A model generated the notes under the pieces. It was not told the origin of the DNA and made no database searches. It was given only the letters and a program-made list of their open reading frames with translations. Shown in pieces: positions 1-8,341 of a stretch of 32,661 bases of DNA. Position 1 is the first letter of the stretch, and every line of letters starts with the position of its first letter. Position numbers and translations under genes: made by a program. This stretch comes from Methylococcaceae bacterium. GTDB taxonomy: Bacteria; Pseudomonadota; Gammaproteobacteria; Methylococcales; Methylococcaceae. The stretch covers positions 1-32,661 of the forward strand of contig CADDYU010000038.1 of NCBI GenBank assembly GCA_902810705.1, read 5' to 3'.

Positions 1-182
1 TGCCAGGGCGGTGGCCAGGGTCTGCGCTTCGGCGCCGGCGCTTGTTCGGGTTCTGGCGCGGGTGCGGGCGCCTCAGTCTCGGCGGCGACTGGCGCGGGTG
101 GCGGCGCGGGCGGTGCCTCGAAGAGCAAGCCCCTTCGCGCCGGCCCGATCTCGCGCCCGAACAAGTCGCGGTTGCCGGACAC
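1..182 (-). CDS. Partial unknown protein, Pro/Ala-rich
   Basis: This reading frame runs off the left edge of the window. It opens with a GTG at 182-180, preceded on the minus strand by GGGAGGG with a 7-nt spacer, a good ribosome binding site. It lies 2 bp after the stop of the upstream minus-strand gene, which suggests an operon. The visible 60 residues begin VSGNRDLFGREIGP and turn into a run of Pro, Ala and Glu (alternating PAP/EAP) ending in a basic KRRPW stretch. That looks like a flexible linker rather than a folded domain. I do not recognise the family. Proximity to phage genes later in the window makes a phage origin possible but unproven. Confidence 0.5.
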   Translation of the reverse strand, partial: MSGNRDLFGREIGPARRGLLFEAPPAPPPAPVAAETEAPAPAPEPEQAPAPKRRPWPPPW

Positions 183-184
183 GT

Positions 185-448
185 TCAAGCCCTCCCGATC
201 ATGGCGCGATGATGCGCGGTGTAGACCTCGGCAATCCGCGCCTGCAAGCGCTGGGCGAGTTGGTAGGCCGCGTCCATCAGCGGGACGAACGGATTACCCT
301 GGGAGTGAACGACGAAGACCGCGCCATCGGGCAAGCCGTCGAACCTGTTGGCGCTCTTGAAGAAAGACGAGTACGCGCGCCAAGCGGTATCCCACTGCCG
401 GCGAAGCCGGTTGATCCGCTCGATGCGCTGCATGAACTCCGGGGACAT
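185..448 (-). CDS. Hypothetical small protein (87 aa)
   Basis: The start at 448 (MSPEFMQRIERIN) is chosen because GGAGG lies 7 nt upstream on the minus strand. A longer upstream reading would lack this site. The protein is mostly helical in character, with basic and aromatic residues (RRQWDTAWRAYSSFF) followed by a short hydrophobic stretch (GAVFVVHSQGNPFVPL) and an Ala/Arg-rich C-terminal helix. No catalytic motif or transmembrane segment is evident. The next minus-strand gene starts 2 bp beyond its stop with its own ribosome binding site, so the pair is probably co-transcribed. Function unknown. Confidence 0.6.
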   Translation of the reverse strand: MSPEFMQRIERINRLRRQWDTAWRAYSSFFKSANRFDGLPDGAVFVVHSQGNPFVPLMDAAYQLAQRLQARIAEVYTAHHRAMIGRA

Positions 449-1265
449 TTCCGAACCTCCATCAGCACAGGGCGAGATAGACAAAGAACGTCAGCCACAG
501 GATTCGCCCTCCGTTCCAGCGGCCGGCGATTACGTCTCGGTTTGGTTGTTGAACACAGATTTTGAACACGACGGAAGACATAGAGAGCTGGCGGGAACAG
601 TGCAAAGAATTTCTGTTCAGATTTTGTGTTCGACAACTGAACTAACGCCAAATAGTGCATGACGTTCCGGCCCGTACTGGTTGGGCAAGATGGGACGGGT
701 GTAGGTGCATCCACCGTGCGGGCGCCGATGGACAGGCCGATAAAGCTGGGTGGTATTGCGGCGCGAGTGATCGAGCCGGCGAGCACGTCAAAGGCGAGAA
801 GGATCGAGCCGGCGGCCGTCGAGTGTCGGACAGCCAGGCGAAGCCGGCGGAGCGGTTGCCGGCGCGTGCTTCACCAGCCATTCAGCAGGCGACACCGGAC
901 ATGGAATCCTGTACCGCTCTCCCGAAAATCCTGAACAGGGAAGAACTTACGGTGAGTGTGGGCGGGACACGACCCTTAACCGACCCTTGTTAGGGTAGCA
1001 TCGGCCGCGCGGGACCGCTGTTAGGTGAGCGTGCGGGGCAGGCGCGTGGCGGCCGGCCGGGGGGCGTAGTACCCTGTCGAGCTGCGGTGGTCGCCGGAGT
1101 CTCGTATGTCGCGCAGAGTGACTTTCGATTTCGACCGTCCGACAACCACGAGGTTTTTATTGGAAACTTCCCACAAGATTAGCAACCGGGGGCACTCGGT
1201 TCTGCATCGCTTGCATCCCTGCGTGTCACCGCCTCAGCGCTAATCCGTTGTTTAGGAGATGCGCC
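449..1265. other. Gene-poor intergenic region
   Basis: No open frame here looks like a protein. The candidates on both strands (for example 659-934 plus and 642-881 minus) have low-complexity Arg/Pro/Ala compositions and no good ribosome binding site. The stretch 500-660 is visibly richer in A and T than its surroundings and holds a paired inverted repeat (listed separately). The last 25 bases carry the ribosome binding site TAGGAGA for the gene at 1266. Confidence 0.6.
545..637. repeat. Imperfect inverted repeat of GAAC-N9-GAAC units
   Basis: The left arm (545-568) and the reverse complement of the right arm (614-637) match at 20 of 24 positions. Each arm holds two GAAC half-sites in direct orientation separated by 9 bases (551-554 and 564-567 on the left). 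The two arms are inverted and about 45 bp apart. Paired half-sites of this kind are typical of operators or recombinase sites. The arrangement is similar in style to the GTTC-N7-GTTC LexA box of Alphaproteobacteria, but the spacing differs. It lies upstream of the minus-strand gene at 448. Confidence 0.5.
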
Positions 1266-1472
1266 ATGTACCGGGTGATTGTCCATGTGAGTGCGCGCGG
1301 CAAGCCTTTGACCCATGAGTTCACCAAACGAACGAAAGACGAGGCGCGGCGCTACGCCGAGGAAGTAACCAAGACCGGGTTCTGGGTCGAGGATTACCGG
1401 CGTCCAACCTTCATGCCGCCGTCGCGCATTAGGCTTGTCGAAGTCATGCCCGGATCAGCCACACGCACGTAG
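1266..1472 (+). CDS. Small conserved protein, paralogue of the gene at 1455-1697
   Basis: This is a 68-aa protein starting MYRVIVHVSARG, with TAGGAGA about 6 nt before the ATG at 1266. It pairs convincingly with the neighbouring minus-strand protein. Both begin MYRV-VHV-AR, then have a charged helix, then EEVT-(K/R)-(T/E)-GFW, and end with I-LVEV-P. The likely fold is a small alpha/beta domain (strand, helix, strand, strand). Neither has a catalytic motif I can identify, and I do not recognise the family. The last 18 bases overlap the end of the convergent paralogue. Function unknown. Confidence 0.72.
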   Translation: MYRVIVHVSARGKPLTHEFTKRTKDEARRYAEEVTKTGFWVEDYRRPTFMPPSRIRLVEVMPGSATRT

Positions 1473-1697
1473 CTGAACGGGATCATCCGTGACTACGGTG
1501 GCATCGTGATCCGGCAGCACTTCTACCAACTCGATCGCTGATGTTGGGAACAGCGTGTCGGATAGCGGTGTGTCGATCCAGAATCCTTCCCGCGTCACTT
1601 CCTCAACGAAGTGGTGGGCGTCATCCTGGGTATCTTCAAGAAACTCAAACGTCTCCGGCACTTCACGTGCGGCAACATGAACAACAACTCGGTACAT
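1455..1697 (-). CDS. Small conserved protein, convergent paralogue of the gene at 1266-1472
   Basis: This is an 80-aa protein beginning MYRVVVHVAAREVPETFEF. The ATG at 1697 is preferred over an upstream in-frame start because it aligns exactly with the start of the paralogue at 1266. The two share the N-terminal strand, the EEVTREGFW motif and the I-LVEVLP strand. This copy has a longer acidic tail (DHDATVVTDDPV). Upstream on the minus strand the sequence is purine-rich (GGAGAAAAAGCGAGAACAAGG). The two genes face each other and overlap by 18 bp at their 3' ends. Function unknown. Confidence 0.7.
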   Translation of the reverse strand: MYRVVVHVAAREVPETFEFLEDTQDDAHHFVEEVTREGFWIDTPLSDTLFPTSAIELVEVLPDHDATVVTDDPVQLRACG

Positions 1698-1842
1698 CCT
1701 TGTTCTCGCTTTTTCTCCATTGACTTTTTGCACGAACGAAACATCGGGCGGGAAAGCGTAGTGACGGATTTTTATCTCGTCAACAGCGCATCAAAATGAG
1801 CGAACTGAGCGGCGCCGGACGCACGCAATATCGGGGGGAAAG

Positions 1843-3909
1843 TCAGTCAGACGAATACAGAGAGGGGTCGCCCGTTCCGCCGGCAGCCTGAGATTGTGGC
1901 GTGAGTTCTCGCCCAAACAGGAGATTCTCCGGTGAAGCGCCGCTGAGCGGCAAGATAACGGTACGTCCGGTCTGGACGTGTTCGGGAGGAGGCGTCGTGG
2001 TGGTCACGATGTATTGAAACGGCGCATTCTCGTCGCCACCCAGCGCGTCGTGAAGTTCCTTGAAAAAGCTCAAAAGGCTGCGATAGATTCGCGCGCCCAA
2101 ATCAGCTTCGCGCGGGCTGTCGTGTAGCAGGATGCCGGGGTGAAGACACTTGTCTTCCATCGCAAGCAACATCGCTGACGCATCCGCGAGAAGAATGGCC
2201 AAGGTTTCCAACGCTTCGCCGCCAAGATCGCCGACCTTCGCGAGTGCGTACAGCAGTTCGTCGTCGCTCAAATCGATCCGACCGTGGTATGTATTTGACA
2301 GAACGCTGCTGACGGCGCCGTCGTAAACCCTGGTCAATTCGCTTCGCTGGGCGCTGTGCGACTCCAAAAGCGAAACGAGCTTATTCTTCAACTCCGTGCG
2401 CCGCTTCTCTGCAACCGCAAGATCTTCATTCAGGCTTATCAGCTTCGGGTCGGGAGATTGGTTCGTGAAATACGAATCCCATGCCTGCAAGCTGGTGAAG
2501 CTGGCGTCGAGGTCTCTGGCTTGCGACAGCAGCGCATATCGTTTTTCCTCCGCCTGCCGCCTGTCGCTCAGTAACTGCTCCCGCTTGCTCTTGATGCTCT
2601 CCACCATTCGGGTCCAACCAGCCAGCCGCTCGTTGGCGGCGGCAGCAACTTGGTCGTTCGCCGCTAATACACGCAGTTGCGAGGGCGCCGTCGCAGCCTG
2701 GGTCGATTCCGCGAGCCGAGCCTGGACATAGAAGCAGTCGTCCAAGCTGGTTTGACCGTACTTGCACCATTTCACCGGCGCGATCTTGCGCAATTCTTCC
2801 AATTCGCGTTGGCGCTCCTCAGATTCCGCTGCAATCACGTCTGCGCCTTCTGCCTTTACCCCGCCCGTGGCGGTGTCGATGTCAACGAACTGCTCGATTT
2901 CACCAAGCTGTGCAGCGAGGGTCAGAAGTTCCCGATCGATCCCCTTCAGGCGGACAGCTTGCGCGTCGGCGTCCGCGGCGAGTTGGTTACGCTTCACGTT
3001 CACGAGTGCCGGCATTCCGAATAGTTCCGTTGACTGCACGGCAATCGTCTCGGCGCCAATAATGCCATAAGCGGTCGCCAACCGCTTTCGATAATGCTTG
3101 GACCAATACTCAGGCTCTCGCTTCCGCTCGACAACTTCGACGTTCAGTTTCTCAATCTTCCGGTCCTCACCAACCAACTCTTCTTCGAGCTTCACTTCTT
3201 CGTCGCGAAGCAGCCCCAGCACGGCTCGCAACATGAGCGTGCCATCGAGCTTCGGTTTCTGGAACTGTGGTGTTTCTGAATCGCTTCGCGGTGATCGCCA
3301 GTCCCACAAGCTTTGGAAACGGCACTCCTGATCGCGCGAGCACCAGGCCAGCATGTGATCCCATTTGATCGGCTCGTTGGCCCCAATGGTGGCGCCAACG
3401 AGAAGGTCGCGCAGTGTCCGCTCTTCGAGGTGTTGTCGGAATTCGTGGTACGTTTCCGAACCTGGCCTCGATGCTAGCAAATCCTCAATCGTTGAATCTT
3501 TCCGCGCATAGGACAGTCTGGAATTGCCGATAGGACGCGCGACGGCCCAGCGTTGGCCATCCACGTACACGTCGGCGCCAACATACCCGCCTGGGAACGC
3601 GGCGCGAATGCGCTCGCGGGCGCGGGCACGTCCAAAATGCTTCTCGCCAAGACAATAACGGATGAGACGGCAGAAGGTTGTCTTGCCGACGCCGTGACCG
3701 TCAACTTCTGCATCGCCGCTGCCGCCGGTCGCCTCCTTGCCCCACACAATGTTCAGGCCCCGGTGCAATGGCACGTCGCGGAGCAGCTTGAGAGGATTGT
3801 AATTCTCGAAGATGACAATCCGGCCGACCCACACCAGCGGGTACTTCCGCTTTGGGTGTAGATTCAATCGCCTGACCGTGACTGCTCCATCTGCCATGCT
3901 AAACCTCAT
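1843..3909 (-). CDS. SMC/Rad50-like coiled-coil ATPase of the defence operon
   Basis: This is the last gene of the four-gene operon. The ATG at 3909 overlaps the methyltransferase stop by one base (TGATG), which implies translational coupling. An in-frame TTG one codon earlier is possible. The 688-aa protein has a P-loop GHGVGKTT at about residues 71-78, long charged coiled-coil stretches (about 230-300 and 400-530), and a cysteine pair CKYGQTSLDDC near residue 380 between them. Near residue 595 is a Walker-B-like strand GILLHDSPREAD. Here DSP replaces the usual DE pair, a feature I associate with DUF2326-type SMC-like proteins. It probably uses ATP to sense or clamp DNA for the helicases and methylase encoded upstream. 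No nuclease motif is visible. The general family is fairly certain; the precise role is inferred. Confidence 0.82.
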   Translation of the reverse strand: MRFSMADGAVTVRRLNLHPKRKYPLVWVGRIVIFENYNPLKLLRDVPLHRGLNIVWGKEATGGSGDAEVDGHGVGKTTFCRLIRYCLGEKHFGRARARERIRAAFPGGYVGADVYVDGQRWAVARPIGNSRLSYARKDSTIEDLLASRPGSETYHEFRQHLEERTLRDLLVGATIGANEPIKWDHMLAWCSRDQECRFQSLWDWRSPRSDSETPQFQKPKLDGTLMLRAVLGLLRDEEVKLEEELVGEDRKIEKLNVEVVERKREPEYWSKHYRKRLATAYGIIGAETIAVQSTELFGMPALVNVKRNQLAADADAQAVRLKGIDRELLTLAAQLGEIEQFVDIDTATGGVKAEGADVIAAESEERQRELEELRKIAPVKWCKYGQTSLDDCFYVQARLAESTQAATAPSQLRVLAANDQVAAAANERLAGWTRMVESIKSKREQLLSDRRQAEEKRYALLSQARDLDASFTSLQAWDSYFTNQSPDPKLISLNEDLAVAEKRRTELKNKLVSLLESHSAQRSELTRVYDGAVSSVLSNTYHGRIDLSDDELLYALAKVGDLGGEALETLAILLADASAMLLAMEDKCLHPGILLHDSPREADLGARIYRSLLSFFKELHDALGGDENAPFQYIVTTTTPPPEHVQTGRTVILPLSGASPENLLFGRELTPQSQAAGGTGDPSLYSSD

Positions 3910-6900
3910 CAAGCGGCCATTGTTGTCCGCTCCTTCTGAATAGATTGCTTCAGCGCTGTTACGTCGGTGCCCGCCGACGTGAGTTCGCTGGCGTTGTCGG
4001 TAATGTTCTTAGTGGCCTTCGCGATGAAGGAAACCAGTTGATCCGGCAATGCACCGAGGCTATCGCGCGCTTGTTTCCATTGTACCCCCACACTCACCGT
4101 GTTCGCCTGCTTGTCGATCGCCACAGCCTTGATGCCCACCAGAGCCTGCCGGATGTCGGCCCAAGGCAGTGATGACGCGGCTGGATCAAAAAGCTCAAGG
4201 CGTTGCTGCTTCACCAACTGCTGGTAGCGCTTGCGGTCGTTGTCAAACAGCGCCTTCTCGCAGAGGTCCGGGCGTGCCGCGAGGATCATTCCATCGAGGC
4301 AAGCACCAAGCGACGCGCCGGGCATCGCTTTGACCAAATCCAAGAACACTGCGCATAGCTGTTTGTCGCGCGGGTTGGCCGGGAATGTCTGCTCGGTTTC
4401 CTCTGCCGGAGCAAGAGTTGCTGGCTTTGCCTGAACGATCTTGGCGTGATCGACTGCGCCATACGCATTCAGGATCAAGTCCTTTGTGCGAAACGTCCCG
4501 TGCAATTCTTTTTCGCGTTTGGCCAAGACGAGAAATGAATCGAGGATTTCACCGAGCTGCTGCGCGGAGACTCCGAACATCTTCGCTGCGACGAAGGCGT
4601 CAACCTCGGCTAACGCTTGATCTCGCTGCTCGGGCGTGACGTATCCGGGTGGCGTCTCGCCAGATGCGACCGGCGAGCACCAACCATACGCGCTCATCGC
4701 ATTCCAGTAATCCGTCATTTCGGGAGCGGTACAGACGAGTCGCAGCACACGCGGCGCGAGGTATTGCACACGCTCGTCCTCTAAAGGCAAGCGCGGAAAC
4801 GGGAGGCTGTCTAGCAAGGTGAAGGTCATGTGTGGGGAACTGAGCTTTCGGCGGGCAAGCGAATCCATCACGAAAGAATTCGCTACTGCAAGCCACGTCA
4901 GGTAAGCCCACTCATATTCACGTTCAAAAACGATGGTCGGAACAGTGTGCCCACAAACAGTAGCGCGTGGAATCAACGTAGCGACGAAGGATCGCTCGTT
5001 GCGCGGATTGGCAACGTCGCCAAACCCGATCCGGTATCTATTGGGTCTGTCGCCAAGTTTGCCTGGAATATTCTGTCGTAGCATTCGCCATTGTGGAACA
5101 ATCGCCTTGTCTCGTGAACCAAAGGGTAGTTCCCTCCACTTCGCACTGTTTCCTCTGCCAGACAGGTATGCCTTGGCTCGATGGTCATATCGATCGAGCA
5201 TTCGACCTTCGTAAACCGGAAGTCCGCTCGGTTCCTCCGTGAATAGACCACGGTTGCTCCCCATATGGATTTCGGCTGAACAATGTCGATGAGGCTGGCC
5301 GGCACTGGCGTCACCGAACGATGGCCACGCCGCCGAAATGGCGCCGATAGCATCACTGTCGGCTTGGCTTCGCAAGTCAGGCACGGCATACGTTTGAGGG
5401 TCTCTCGACCGAATCTCGTCGGCTCGCAGTGGAAACATCAGCGAAGGTAATGCTGCGAGCATTCGTGGATCATCTATGCCGAAACAGACATTGACGGTAT
5501 CTGTAGCACCGCCGCGCTGCGCGGCATAAACGCAAAACCATGTCTGGGGATGCACGCCGGGGAAGAATGCTTGGTTCTTATTCTCAAGTCCAAGCAGCCG
5601 ACTGAGCCGATTGTGATCGAACAGGTACTTTCGGATCGCGGAGGCATTCGCGCCTCCGTACAAGTTTGCAGGAACGATCTGCGCCGCGAAGCCGTTAACA
5701 GCCGTCGTATCGAGCGCGGTTTCAACAAACATTCGGTAGATATTGAAGTCCCCCTTACCGAGATTGCCCGCCGCATACAGCGTGAAGCGGCCCGACTTCT
5801 TGAAAAAATGCACCAGCGCGAACAGATAGCGTTGGTGGTTTTTCCAAAGGTCTTTGAGGTTGTCGCTCGCAAGTAGAGCGTCGATGGCCGCCGTTTGCTC
5901 GGTGGGCGACATCGATCGAAGACCTGGCGTGAACTGGCCGAAAAATTCGCGCTGGTCGGGACTAAGCGTGTCCCAAGGGGGATTACCAAGCATCAAACTG
6001 AAGCCGCCGCTCCACCCAGTGCGCGCATTCTCCGGCGACTCGCCGTCCTTTGGCAGTCGGAACACACGCGGAAACGCAAGATGCCAATGAAAGAACTGGT
6101 AGTGGGAAGATAACCGCTGCACTTCCGCTTCCAGAGCCGGAGGAATGTCGTGCGGCCTCTTCTCGATGCGCCGGAATATGGATTCGGTGATGACCAGCCC
6201 GTCGCGCTGATGAGCAATGGTCTTGGGTATGACAAAGGCGGCGCACCACAGGTCCGCCCACAGCCGACCGAAGCGATACGCCGTGCCGCGCACCAACTCG
6301 TCATATAATTCCTCGACCTTGTGAACCGCGTCGATGTCGGTCTGCGGGAGGTCTTCGAGTTGCGCGTACGCGGCGGGAAGATTGCCGAGGCGGTCCAACG
6401 GATGTTCGCCGGAGAATACAAGACGGAGTTGCTTCCGATGGTCGTCGCGATTGTCCTTTCTCAGCTCCTTGCAAACCGGCTTCTCATCGCCCTCAATCGC
6501 CTCGAACGCCTCGTCAGGGATGCCCTTCTCAAGCAGCGCAGGAGTCGTTCCCAATAGGCTATTACCACATTGGATGTGGTGGTCGAGGAAGTTGAGCGGC
6601 TGTCCGGGTTCCAGTGCTTCCATCCACAACGAGAATTTGCACAACTCGACGGCCATTGAGTTCATGTCAACGCCGTAGATGCAGTGGCCGATCACATCGC
6701 GCAGTGCATGCCGATAGACTTCCGGGGCAGGTTCTTCGTCGCCGGTCTTCGCGGCGGCGAGGCGCTTGGCGATGCGGTGCGCGGCGGCGATGAGAAAATG
6801 GCCGCTACCGCACGCGGGATCGCAGACCTTCACATCGAGGATCGCGTGCGATGGGTTGGGCTTTTTGGCGGCATCATCGAGAATTGGATCGAGTGCCGAG

Positions 6901-8309
6901 TCCAGCAGGCAATTCACGAGGCTCGTGGGCGTGTAGTAGCTGCTCGTCGTCTTGCGCTCATGGCCGGCGGCAGTGCTTAGCTCGAAAAGGCCAGCCCCGG
7001 TGTTGAGGCGTGGATGAAGTTCCAACAGCGATTCATAAATGCCGCCGAGTTCTTCCGGGCCGAGATTGCGATAATCAACCGGCCGGCGGGCGCTGCCATC
7101 TTGGGTATAAGCAAGCTCATTGATAGCTGTGAGCAGATCCCGGTTGGACATCTCGCAATCCCGCAGATCGGCAATGGCGGCTTCGGACCACAGAAAGCTG
7201 CCGAGCGCCGGCAAGGCCAGTTCGGGCGAGCCAGTGCGATCAAGCTTGGAGAAGATCAGCCGCAAGCCAGCGTACAGATCGGCGTGCGGTGTGCCGCGCA
7301 TCTTCCCCGCCAGCGCGCGTAACCGCTGTGTTGAGTAGAACCGCGTATAGGTATCACGCGAGGCGGTATCACTGTTGGGCGGAAACAGCAGCCCCCGATC
7401 TTCGGCGACGAATAGGAACATCAGCCGGTAGATGATGCGCAAGAGTTGACGGTAATAATCCTGCGCCGCCAGCGTGCCGGTGCTCAGCTTCTGGCGCAGC
7501 GCTGCATTCGCGGGATGTGCGAGGAAGCCTCGGCCGAGCGCGGTGATAGCCTGCTCGACGCCGCGCCGCAGTTGATCGAGCGCCCGCGTTCCCTGCTTGA
7601 TCGCCGTCTGCGACCACTTCTCCAACCAACAATCTTCTCGTTGCGCGTCAGGCGGGATTTCAACACGCGACTGATGGCAGATTAGCCACAACAATTTGAA
7701 GTCAGGGTAAACCTGCCCATCCATCATCGCTTCAAGCTCGAACTCGACGAAGGACTGACGGGTGAGACTCTTGTTGTCGCGGAGAACGCGCAAGCGCAGC
7801 CCATTGGAGACGAAGCCCCAAAGGTCATCGGTGCGGTTGAGGAATTCTTGAAGCAGACTGTGCGGACTCGTGCGGGCGGCGCCGGCCACGCCGGCTGTAC
7901 GGCGATCAAGGTCAGCGCGAAAGCCAACCAGATGAATCGGCGTATCCTGCCAGCGATGCGACACAGAATATGTTTTGCCTTCGACTTCTACTGCTTTCGC
8001 TGTTGGAAGCCGGCCGTAGCCCAACTCTTGAAACAGTGGCAGCAGCCAGCGCTCGCGCGTGATGGAAGTACCCGCATCGGTTTGGGCCAGCTTCTCAGAC
8101 GCAGATCGGAACGCAGTCCACGCACCGGTCAGCTTGTTCCATGAGCGATTGATGGCCTCATTCAGCTTTTCGCCGGAGAGGTGATAGTCGCGGGCGGTGA
8201 GTCCCCCGATTTGGGTATCTTCGCTGGCGACGCGCTGAAGTAAATCGGGCGGAAGGATGGCGCCTTCCGTTCGGATAGTGGTAAACAGGTCTTGTCGCTT
8301 GATCTGCAT
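3909..8309 (-). CDS. Large N6-adenine DNA methyltransferase (Eco57I/DrmMI-like)
   Basis: This 1,466-aa protein should transfer a methyl group from S-adenosylmethionine to adenine N6 in DNA. Motif I, DPACGSGHFL, lies near residues 493-503, preceded by the helix YYTPTSLVNCLLD. Motif IV, LGNPPWD, is near residue 775, giving the gamma-class order of type I, IIG and DISARM methylases. The N-terminal 250 residues (GLTARDYHLSG, ELGYGRL, HLVGFRADLD) resemble the leading domain of Eco57I-type enzymes. I could not find a complete PD-(D/E)xK set there, so a cutting activity is not supported. The C-terminal third probably recognises the target and is helical. It lies 32 bp after the SNF2 helicase stop and is coupled to the ATPase gene. 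In this setting it likely marks self DNA. It could be an ortholog of DISARM DrmMI. Confidence 0.9.
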   Translation of the reverse strand: MQIKRQDLFTTIRTEGAILPPDLLQRVASEDTQIGGLTARDYHLSGEKLNEAINRSWNKLTGAWTAFRSASEKLAQTDAGTSITRERWLLPLFQELGYGRLPTAKAVEVEGKTYSVSHRWQDTPIHLVGFRADLDRRTAGVAGAARTSPHSLLQEFLNRTDDLWGFVSNGLRLRVLRDNKSLTRQSFVEFELEAMMDGQVYPDFKLLWLICHQSRVEIPPDAQREDCWLEKWSQTAIKQGTRALDQLRRGVEQAITALGRGFLAHPANAALRQKLSTGTLAAQDYYRQLLRIIYRLMFLFVAEDRGLLFPPNSDTASRDTYTRFYSTQRLRALAGKMRGTPHADLYAGLRLIFSKLDRTGSPELALPALGSFLWSEAAIADLRDCEMSNRDLLTAINELAYTQDGSARRPVDYRNLGPEELGGIYESLLELHPRLNTGAGLFELSTAAGHERKTTSSYYTPTSLVNCLLDSALDPILDDAAKKPNPSHAILDVKVCDPACGSGHFLIAAAHRIAKRLAAAKTGDEEPAPEVYRHALRDVIGHCIYGVDMNSMAVELCKFSLWMEALEPGQPLNFLDHHIQCGNSLLGTTPALLEKGIPDEAFEAIEGDEKPVCKELRKDNRDDHRKQLRLVFSGEHPLDRLGNLPAAYAQLEDLPQTDIDAVHKVEELYDELVRGTAYRFGRLWADLWCAAFVIPKTIAHQRDGLVITESIFRRIEKRPHDIPPALEAEVQRLSSHYQFFHWHLAFPRVFRLPKDGESPENARTGWSGGFSLMLGNPPWDTLSPDQREFFGQFTPGLRSMSPTEQTAAIDALLASDNLKDLWKNHQRYLFALVHFFKKSGRFTLYAAGNLGKGDFNIYRMFVETALDTTAVNGFAAQIVPANLYGGANASAIRKYLFDHNRLSRLLGLENKNQAFFPGVHPQTWFCVYAAQRGGATDTVNVCFGIDDPRMLAALPSLMFPLRADEIRSRDPQTYAVPDLRSQADSDAIGAISAAWPSFGDASAGQPHRHCSAEIHMGSNRGLFTEEPSGLPVYEGRMLDRYDHRAKAYLSGRGNSAKWRELPFGSRDKAIVPQWRMLRQNIPGKLGDRPNRYRIGFGDVANPRNERSFVATLIPRATVCGHTVPTIVFEREYEWAYLTWLAVANSFVMDSLARRKLSSPHMTFTLLDSLPFPRLPLEDERVQYLAPRVLRLVCTAPEMTDYWNAMSAYGWCSPVASGETPPGYVTPEQRDQALAEVDAFVAAKMFGVSAQQLGEILDSFLVLAKREKELHGTFRTKDLILNAYGAVDHAKIVQAKPATLAPAEETEQTFPANPRDKQLCAVFLDLVKAMPGASLGACLDGMILAARPDLCEKALFDNDRKRYQQLVKQQRLELFDPAASSLPWADIRQALVGIKAVAIDKQANTVSVGVQWKQARDSLGALPDQLVSFIAKATKNITDNASELTSAGTDVTALKQSIQKERTTMAA

Positions 8310-8341
8310 CGAACGCGCATTCCTTCCCTACGACAGCCCAC

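Noticed and set aside
11-565. 184-codon plus-strand frame at the left edge
   Set aside because: Arg/Ala/Pro low-complexity opposite two well-supported minus-strand genes with good ribosome sites; a shadow frame.
659-934. Plus-strand frame beginning MTFRPVLVGQDG
   Set aside because: No ribosome binding site, Arg-rich composition and no family resemblance.
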